Positions 56,815-64,000 of a stretch of 64,000 nt of DNA are shown piece after piece. The notes below the pieces were generated by a model. That model saw nothing but the letters and a program-made list of their open reading frames with translations. It searched no databases and had not been told where the DNA came from. This DNA comes from Gigaspora margarita. Taxonomy: Eukaryota; Glomeromycota; Glomeromycetes; Diversisporales; Gigasporaceae. Where the stretch lies: contig WTPW01000855.1 of NCBI GenBank assembly GCA_009809945.1, positions 93,176 to 157,175 of the forward strand, in the 5' to 3' direction. Every line of letters begins with the position of its first letter. Position 1 is the stretch's first letter. Made by a program: the position numbers and the translations under genes.

Positions 56815-57719
56815 GAGGGCTTTCAGAAATTATGTAATTTTTTAGTAGGTGGGTGGGATCCCGAAAATATCAGGTCACAATTATAATTCTGGTCAAAATT
56901 TTATAATTCTGGCCAAATGTATAAAATTATAAAATTATCAATAACTATTAATCTACTGACCAATTTAGATAATTTAGCTACCAAAATGTTTGTATCACTA
57001 AGATGATTTTAACAAGCCCAAAATCGTTAAAATCTAATTACAGGGTCCCAAGATCTTTCAACTTTTGTGCAATTTTAATAGTGATTTTTTAAAATTACTA
57101 AGTAAATTTCTTTAATATTGAATAACTTTTGATCCAGTGGCCCCTTTTGGATAATTTAACTACCAAAATGTTCGTCTCATTGAGACGATTCTAACAAGCC
57201 TAAAATTGCTAAATTCTAATCACAGGATTCCAAGATCGATAAAGATTTGTATTGTTAAACAAACAATAAAATCTTTATCAATCTTGGAATCCTGTGATTA
57301 GAATTTAGTGATTTTGGGCTTGTTAGAATCGTCTCACTGAGACAAACATTTTGATAGTTAAATCATCCAAAATGGGCCAGTAGATCAAAGTTATTCAATA
57401 TTAAAGAAATTTATTTAATGACTCTAAAAAATCACTATTAAAATTAAACAAAAGTTGAACGATCTTGGGACCCTGTGATAGATTTTAATAATTTTGGGCT
57501 TGTTAGAATCGTCTCAGTGATACAAACATTTTGGTAGTTAAATAATTTAAATTGGTCCAGTAGAGCAATAGCTATTATCAATTTCATAAATTGAAACATA
57601 TGAATAAATTTTAAAAAATATAAAATTTGAATGGCTATTAGAGTATCAGGTATGGGTGGGTGGGGTAAAATTTTGAAATTTATTAGTAACAAAATATTAC
57701 GTAATTTCTGGAAGCCCCC
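56815..57719. mobile_element. PIF-like giant foldback, family P2 copy B (905 bp)
   Basis: Ends GAGGGCTTTCAGAAATTATG and GGGGGCTTCCAGAAATTACG. TTA at 56812-56814 and 57720-57722. Essentially the whole element is one palindrome centred near 57260. Each arm carries two M1 cores with GTCTCATTGAGACGATTCTA. Inserted in LINE 2. Confidence 0.9.
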
Positions 57720-57959
57720 TTATATATCTTATATATTTTATTGAAATTTTTTTTCTAGTAAACAAGTTGGCTATTTGCTTAATGTTAACTCCTAACCTTT
57801 TCTTAATGTTTGTTTGAGGTTAGCTGCTATCAGCCAGACTCCAAGTATTAAGCTACTTCATTTTTCTTTTTTGCAATTATTTTTTCTTTCCTTCTTTGAT
57901 CATAATTGCTTTTTCTTCTATTTTGTTTTTCCTGTTTATCACTAGTAACTCTGTTTTCT

Positions 57960-59300
57960 TGCTGTTAATCTCAATGTTGTTTAGTCAAAAGAAGGATTTT
58001 GCAGTATTACTAGTATTTGCATGCTTGCTTTAGAATTTGCTAATAAAGCGGTATCATCCACATATGCCAGGCCTGCTACTTGTATTTCCTCTTGCTCTAT
58101 TCTCTCTTGAATTATTTCTATTGGCCACTCTATTTTTGCTTTTGCCCCTTGTTTATATTTGTGAAGTTTATATAGTAGCGGATTGAAATAAATTCTCTAT
58201 AGGAGCGGAGAAATCACCTCTCTTTGGTCTATTCCTTGATCTGGGCTAAAGCCTTCTGTTAGTTGAACTTTGTAATTACTTTAACTTGTCTATTTGTAAA
58301 CATATTCACAAGGAAATTTTCTAGCTTTTCAGGAATTTTGATCCTTTTTAATGCCAATTGTAGCCTCTTAAGATCAACAGTATTGAACACTTTTTTGATG
58401 TCTATAAGAGTTATCTATATTTTTTTGTTTTCTTGTTTGACCGCTTCTATTAGAGCATTCATGATGTGTATTGGATCCTGGGTGCATTCTCCTTAAAGCC
58501 CTGCGAAGTTTGGTTCTTCTAGAATATTATGTGATATGATAATATCACTTAGTCTTCTTTGAATAATTCTTATAAGACCTTTTCTTGTTATTTCCAACAA
58601 CATAATCGGTCTAGAATTTTCTAGCTACAAGTCCTACTCTGCTATTTTTGGGATTGAAAAGATTATTTCAATTTTTCATTTCTTTGGCATTTCTCCTTTA
58701 TTTAGTATTGTGTTCAGGATGTCTAGAAGGAGTTTTGTGGCTTTCTTACCAAGTTTTTTTATGATTGTATATCCTATGTTAGATAGCTCTAGAGCAGAGC
58801 TGTTGGAGGTCTTCTGGAGCATTTCTTTCTATTCACTTTCCTCAATTTCATTAAAGATACTATTATACTAATCTTGTTGGATATATTCTTTTGGGGCGTA
58901 TTTCTCACTTTATCCTTTTTTTTCTTTTTCTGGATTCATGGGGCTTTCTTTAAACTGTTTCATGAAGTATTCATTAACCGCTTTTTTAACTTCATCAGGT
59001 TTGTATACTAGCTTTCTTTTTTTCGATTCATGGTCTGGTGTAATAAGTTTTCTTTTTATCTCTATTTTGTTCCATGGTCATTCTAGTATACTATTAAGCA
59101 TTCTCTTATTCTCTTGCCCTATCATCCCGAACATCCTTTCAATATTTTCTCTTATTCTTTTTTTTTGTTCGATTTTTTGTTCATAGGTTATTTTTTTTTC
59201 TATTACCTTTATCCATCCCTTGAGATTTTCTAACCATTGTGCTATCCACTTTTCCAATTTCTTGAATTTCTGTATGATTATTTGTATTTATTAGTTCAAT
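57960..59300 (-). pseudogene. LINE 2 reverse transcriptase
   Basis: Minus strand: RPIMLLEITRKGLIRIIQRR, LSDIIISHNILEEPNFAGL and DPIHIMNALIEAVKQENKK with interspersed stops, then LIDIKKVFNTVDLKRLQLAL. Next GFSPDQGIDQREVISPLL, RIYFNPLLYKLHK and VAGLAYVDDTALLANSK, where YVDD is the catalytic box (about 58050). Motif order matches LINE RTs. Upstream to 59300 lies a Lys-rich linker. Confidence 0.9.
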
Positions 59301-59578
59301 TTGGGTGTTTACCAGAAACTAGTTTACATTTTCAATTGTTAAGTTCAAGTTTGCTTGTCCTCTACGTCCTATATGCTTTAGCTGCTTAATCCATTTGTAT
59401 GTTGGGTTCCAAATAATTTGTTTTTGTTTCTTTTTACTTGTATTTTTAATTTTTTTTTGTGTGAAATTGACTTATTCGTAGCTTGACATATAAGTTCTGC
59501 TAGTTTTTCTTATATTTCATTTATTTAAATTGTTTTTAACCTTTCACTAGATTCTTTCCCTTTCTTTAATTCTTTTTT

Positions 59579-60480
59579 CTAGAATTCTTTGATAAGGAGC
59601 GAAGTAAAGTTTTTCCAATTTTTATTAGTCATTTTATCATACTGGTATACTTTATGGTGACCAGAGTATTTTTTCCTTTGTTCAGCGATTGAGTTTGTGT
59701 AAAATATAGGGCTTAGTAGTAGTTTAGTCCATATCAGATTGTGATTACTCTCTGTGACAAGGTTCATGTGCTCTATATCACTATTTATCACCAGGCCTTT
59801 AATTTCAGGGTCCAACCATATATGGTTAATTTTTGAGCTGGATTTGTGATTGGTTCAGATTGGTTTAAAAATCTGTGGGTTAATAATTGCATAGGCCTCT
59901 GCATAGCCTACGCTTTGTAGCCATCTAATCAAAGAGAGTTTAGTCTGTCTGCTCTTTTGTGTAACTTTTGCTGCTCTATCATTACTAGTATCACTCATGG
60001 CTACTTCTTCTCCTATTTCTGCATTAAAATCATCTCCTACAATTATTCTTGTATTTACTTTGCTTTTGGTGATATCTTCTGTTATACACTGTTGATTTTC
60101 TTTTGTGTGTTTTTGTCATTAGGTAGAAAGTAGACTACTCAAATGACTAGAATTGTTTTTTTAAATCTGAAAACAGCTTTTAGTGTATATGTATCTTTTG
60201 CTACTATCTCATTAAAGTGTATTTGCTATTCTTTTTTTACTAATAGTCCTACCTCTGAACTTTTTTTTTTCTCTATAATATCTTTCATTCAGAAAGCCCT
60301 GTAGTACCTTCAGTTAACTTCAAAGAAAATTGCTTCTCTTGCATTATTATTTGTTTTCATTAATCCTATTATGTCCAAAATTTTCTCTGTTTCAAAATCC
60401 ATAAGTTTTTGTAATTTTGTTTATTTTTTTTTATCTCATTGATGTTATGAAAACCTATTTTTAATTGTTTGAGACTTATA
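59579..60480 (-). pseudogene. LINE 2 AP-type endonuclease
   Basis: The N-terminal stretch LKIGFHNINEIKKNKQ (about 60470) resembles the start of LINE endonucleases. VVYFLPND and IIVGDDFNAEIGEEV (about 60060-60010) carry the GDFNA motif. INHIWLDPE and the terminal ESNHNLIWTKLLL (about 59750) replace the usual SDHN with SNHN. The enzyme nicks target DNA for priming. Multiple stops. Confidence 0.8.
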
Positions 60481-60784
60481 TCTGATATTACTGTTTGGCA
60501 ATATTTTTCTGCTATTAGGATATCTTTCAACTCTTTTATCTGTGATTCAACTGGGGCAACTTTTAGGAGCGCATCGATAAAATGTACTCTATAGTTCTAA
60601 ATTTTTCTCTTATTTCTGCTAGGATTTTTTCAATATCACTTTCTTTTTCCATTTCTATTTGCTTTCCTTTTCTTTTGCCTAATTCTTCCTTGTTTGATCC
60701 TTTAGCAATTTCATTAATGGAGAGATCTTGTTTGATATTGCATATGGGCAGATTTGTGTAATTGTTTATTTATTTTGATGCCCT

Positions 60785-60905
60785 AAAATTTATGTTATAC
60801 AGATCACAGGTTCATCAGTCAATTGACGTATTGAGATCCAATCAAATTTGAACAAATTACAGGTGCATCAGTCAATTGACGTATTTAAGATCTAATCAAA
60901 TTCCA
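60785..60905. repeat. Two-copy tandem repeat of about 56 bp
   Basis: ACAGGTTCATCAGTCAATTG and ACAGGTGCATCAGTCAATTG, each followed by ACGTATT and an ATCCAATCAAATT-type end. No gene. Confidence 0.75.
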
Positions 60906-61009
60906 TTGACAGTATGTATGACAAACGGATTGCATCACTAACTTTTCAAGATATATAACCTCGAGCACTATGTTTTTATCTGTTATTATTGTTATTTAAT
61001 ACATGTACT

Positions 61010-61217
61010 GTACATATGGTTCAAGAAGTCTAAAAACCACAATTACTCCCTATAGAGACAAAATATAAATAGTGGAATTAAAAACTGTATTCTGAGATAT
61101 AATTTAATTAAAAGATTATGCCAAGCAGATAATCAAGTAGCATATTAAAATTTACTATTTATATTTTGTCTTTATGAGGAGTGGTTGTGGTTTTTAGATT
61201 TCTCGTATCATATGTAC
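61010..61217. mobile_element. Foldback MITE (208 bp)
   Basis: Ends GTACATATGGTTCAAGAAGT and GTACATATGATACGAGAAAT, then CTAAAAACCACAA and GACAAAATATAAATAGT pair. Target duplication unclear. Confidence 0.75.
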
Positions 61218-61968
61218 AAACTTTACTTGCTTAACTTTAGAAATGACCAACAAGGTGTACATGTTATGCATCACTTTACAATCCATGTTGATTTTAAATT
61301 GACATATGTTAATTTAAAGTGATTTAAAAATTGCAATTTGACATATGTCAAATAACAATTGGTATTTCCACTCTGGATCTGACCCTTCTGACCAAGTCAT
61401 ATCAGTGATGGTAAATGACCTGATCATTTGAAAATTTTTCAAATGATCTCAAATGACCCTTAAATAACTGGTCATTATCGGTCATTCAGATTTTGGATCA
61501 TTTGAAAATGACCCGTGACCAAATGACCATGGTTATTTCCAAATGACCGTGGTTATTTGAGGGTTAGATAATTGTGTATATAGAGTTTTTTAATTTATTG
61601 CATACAATAATGCATGTATTATGCAAGTATTGCACAAAATGGAAATAATCATTATTATTGCTTGATCAACTGACTTTATTCCAACAAACTGAATAACTTT
61701 ATTTAACAAAGCTGGAAGGATAAGGGCTCACTCCCTCATTGGCTCTAATATACATAATCCAAATACACAATTATAGAGACATAGACTTATTAACAATAAA
61801 CAAAAGGATACCAATAATGCTTCACATGTCCCACAGATAAAGATCAATCCAAAACAACTTATAGATTCAAATGCTTTCATATAGAGAGAAAACGTCACTC
61901 TTCCTATAGCTGCAAAGAGAATCGGCATATATGCTCATGCCAATATAGGCAGATTTTCATTCTTATTA

Positions 61969-62135
61969 TGGTCCTTGCACTTGCACTGCTACTTGCAGTC
62001 GCAGAGGCAAAAATAAAACTGGTCCTTGCACTGCCACTTGCAGCCGTGGAGCCACATACAAAACAGACCTTGTACTGCTACTGCAGCTGTAGAGCTGAAC
62101 AACAGGTCCTTGCACTGCTATCACAGCTGTGGAGC
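61969..62135. repeat. GC-rich minisatellite, about four units of 40-50 bp
   Basis: Units begin TGGTCCTTGCACTGCYACTT and continue GCAGCYGTRGAGCC. It is unusual for its higher GC content within the hAT-like element. The 66-codon minus frame at 61728-61928 nearby is hydrophobic and not assigned. Confidence 0.75.
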
Positions 62136-62859
62136 CTAATATAACAACATTACTTGCTTGGCTTCAGAAAGGTAAGGGAGAGCAATAGAGCCAGCCTTCA
62201 CAAGGTGAGCAATAGCGAAAAGAAAGATAACATTCTTCACTGAGACCATTTACTTTAAATACTCTTTTCATATCACTGATTCGTCCTTGATTATAGCCAT
62301 TATCTCTTACTCCTGCTGCCAATCTAACAATACTCATAACAATGTGAATTTCACAAATTATATCAGATATGCTAATTCCAAATTACCTGTAATTACAAGT
62401 TACAAAAAATCACAACAATAATCAAAGAAATATCATAAAAGGATACATAAAAAGCCCGAAACATAACCAGTCATAAAGTTATCTAATTTCACAATAATAT
62501 ATTAGATTTGAAAGATTTATACTCTCTAATAATCGGCCTGTCACTTCGTTGACAGGCTTTTCAAAACAATGAAAGTAATTGTTCGATTATCTTACTTTTA
62601 GAACTTATCTTAGAGCTTATCTAAGCTTATTTTTTTTGTATAAAATGCCATCAGGCTTTATTATCCCAAATATATACAAATAGAACGTTAAGGAATCTAG
62701 TTATGATATTAATGTGAAAATTAATAAATAAAAAAAAAATATAAAAAAAAAATATAAAAATAAAATAAAAATAAAAATAAAATAAAATAAAATAAAAAAA
62801 ATGCTATAAAAAAGTTATCCGATAGATAATTGATAGTTGAACAAGGAGGTGCTACATAA

Positions 62860-63210
62860 ATGGAAAAGGAACTTGTACTTGTTATCATCCATAAATATAG
62901 TGTCACAAAACTGGTAATTTTTTTCTCGCGTCAAATCATGGGTAAAAAGTACATAATTTCTGAGAATTCTTTCATTTGGCCGCGTCTGAAAATTTCAAAG
63001 CGAACAAAAAGGCTGTTTGGCTTTCATGTGTACGAAAATACGATTCAATTTTTTTATGGCAAAATTGTTTTTCGTATTTATGGTTTTTAAAAAAATTTAT
63101 TTCGACCTTTTTACTTATGAGTTTCGCCTTAAAAAATTGGCCAAACGTCATTGTATATCAAACATTTTGATCCGACTTTATAAATGTTATATTTTTAGCA
63201 GCATATAATT
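62860..63210 (+). pseudogene. Possible BED-type zinc-finger remnant of a hAT transposase
   Basis: One frame gives MGKKYIISENSFIW; a second, after a one-base shift, gives ASENFKANKKAVWLSCVRKY and DSIFLWQNC. The W...KAxWxxC pattern loosely recalls a BED finger, which often opens hAT transposases, and the location inside a hAT-like element supports it. No RNase-H-like catalytic core or hATC dimerisation motif is present. This is an inference, with low certainty. Confidence 0.3.
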
Positions 63211-63659
63211 CTTATAGCCGATTCTTACCTATTTTAATTATAATCAGCCATAATGGGCAATCGCATGGAAAAAAAAATTAATATTTATTAATTATAATGT
63301 ACCGTATAAGCGTGAAATAATGTGCAGAGGTGTGATTTCGAATTTCGGCCTAAATTAAGCTTAATTCAGGCCAAAATTCGAATTAATGCTCCTGCGCGAT
63401 CCACCAATCAAATTCAAATGACCCACTAGGTCATTTCACCTTTGAAATGACCAAATGACTGGTCATTTGTCATTTGGGTCATTTGGGTCATTTCAGGTCA
63501 TTTACCATCACTGAGTCATGTGTAATGTAATACAAACAGAGATCACATGACTTTTGGATTCTTGCACTTTGACCAATGAATGAAACCGGGTCACGTGATT
63601 CGTGCAACAATAATACCCAATCAAAATTTGAACCCGAAGTAGGTTCAAATTAAACTACA

Positions 63660-64000
63660 AAATAAGTTATCCACGACTGACAATAGTTGCTACATAGTAA
63701 AGTCCAAATTCTACTATGTAAATCGATTATTATCGCTTAAGTAAACTTATTTGGAAGATCAAAATACATGTATAGTAAAATTTTTAGCAAGATTGGAGAA
63801 GATTTTATTATTTGACTTTTAACTTTTACGTTCGATAAAAAAATTAAAATTTTTTAAAAAAATATCTTCGACGAACGTAAAAATTAAAACTAAATAATAA
63901 AAAGTTCTCTGATTTGTATAAAAATTTGGTAGAATATGCATTTAGATCTACTGAACATATTTACTTAAGCGCTTATAGTCAATTTGCATAGTAAAATTTA
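63660..64000. repeat. M2-core foldback, cut by the window edge
   Basis: GCTACATAGTAAAGTCCAAA, CTTAAGTAAACTTATTTGGA and AAATTTTTAGCAAGATTGGA, then the mirrored set from about 63880. Closest to 18955-19300; the right arm runs off the window. Confidence 0.75.

Larger units (their letters stand above)
53367..60755 (-). mobile_element. LINE 2: near-full-length decayed non-LTR retrotransposon
   Basis: On the minus strand: endonuclease (about 60480-59700), linker, RT (about 59000-57960), RNase H (about 55640-54860), C-terminus (54380-53780), and a 3' end with AATAAA (53402-53397) and an A13 tail (53379-53367). It is interrupted by three younger elements (56815-57719, 55269-55590, 53505-53750). The AATAAA-to-tail layout and GTTGTAA word match LINE 1. 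Many stops; not active. Confidence 0.9.
61403..63513. mobile_element. hAT-like element (2.1 kb) with GGTCATTT words
   Basis: Ends CAGTGATGGTAAATGACCTG on both strands. Flanks AGTCATAT (61395-61402) and AGTCATGT (63514-63521) form an 8-bp duplication with one mismatch. AAATGACC words are repeated 8-12 times at each end. The interior holds a minisatellite and a possible BED-finger remnant but no full transposase. Confidence 0.8.

Overview
The window is AT-rich, non-coding-heavy eukaryotic nuclear DNA. It has GT-AG introns, non-LTR retrotransposons, Ty3/gypsy remnants, tRNA-derived short retroposons and dozens of terminal-inverted-repeat elements. No intact single-copy host gene is visible. The very AT-rich background, the expanded LINE/gypsy/TIR content and the style of the LINE reverse transcriptases would fit an early-diverging fungus such as an arbuscular mycorrhizal (Glomeromycotina) genome. 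That assignment is inference only. There are two sequencing gaps (29835-30037 and 47541-47969) and scattered single Ns.

Layout. 1-1.5 kb: a decayed kinesin motor-domain fragment (minus strand). 2.2-19.3 kb: foldback elements, PIF-like, TA-target and hAT-like non-autonomous elements, a 0.5 kb tRNA-derived SINE with a 16-bp target duplication (7151-7705), a palindromic satellite (9.7-11.7 kb), a whole Tc1-like transposon with ~250-bp inverted repeats and a broken transposase (11976-13271), and a pogo-like element (14784-15909). 19.5-24 kb: a zinc-finger-like exon, an unrecognised broken gene, and a gypsy gag-protease-RT remnant on the minus strand. 24.4-34.3 kb: more TIR elements, a second palindromic satellite, and an onion-like nest (28.8-32 kb) in which three foldback elements lie back to back sharing TA dinucleotides. 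34.3-41.4 kb: mostly unassigned AT-rich DNA, one 153-codon ORF, a TTAA-target element carrying a PIF-like insert, and a Q-rich coding fragment split by a retroposon that itself carries a MITE. 41.8-45.6 kb: further repeats. 45.8-52.7 kb and 53.4-60.75 kb: two decayed minus-strand LINEs (AP-endonuclease, RT, RNase H, zinc-binding C-terminus), each interrupted by younger TIR elements. 61.4-63.5 kb: a 2.1 kb hAT-like element.

No genes work together here in a metabolic sense; the shared story is insertion history. Target-site duplications (TTA, TTAA, TA, 8-9 bp) let many insertions be ordered. Two internal cores recur inside elements whose ends and target sites differ. Core M1 is built around CCAATTTTGATAATTTAACT, and core M2 around CTGAACAAGTTTACTTAGTG. 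Both usually lie in palindromic arms. Together with TIRs made of directly repeated 7-12 bp words, this is the most unusual signal in the window.
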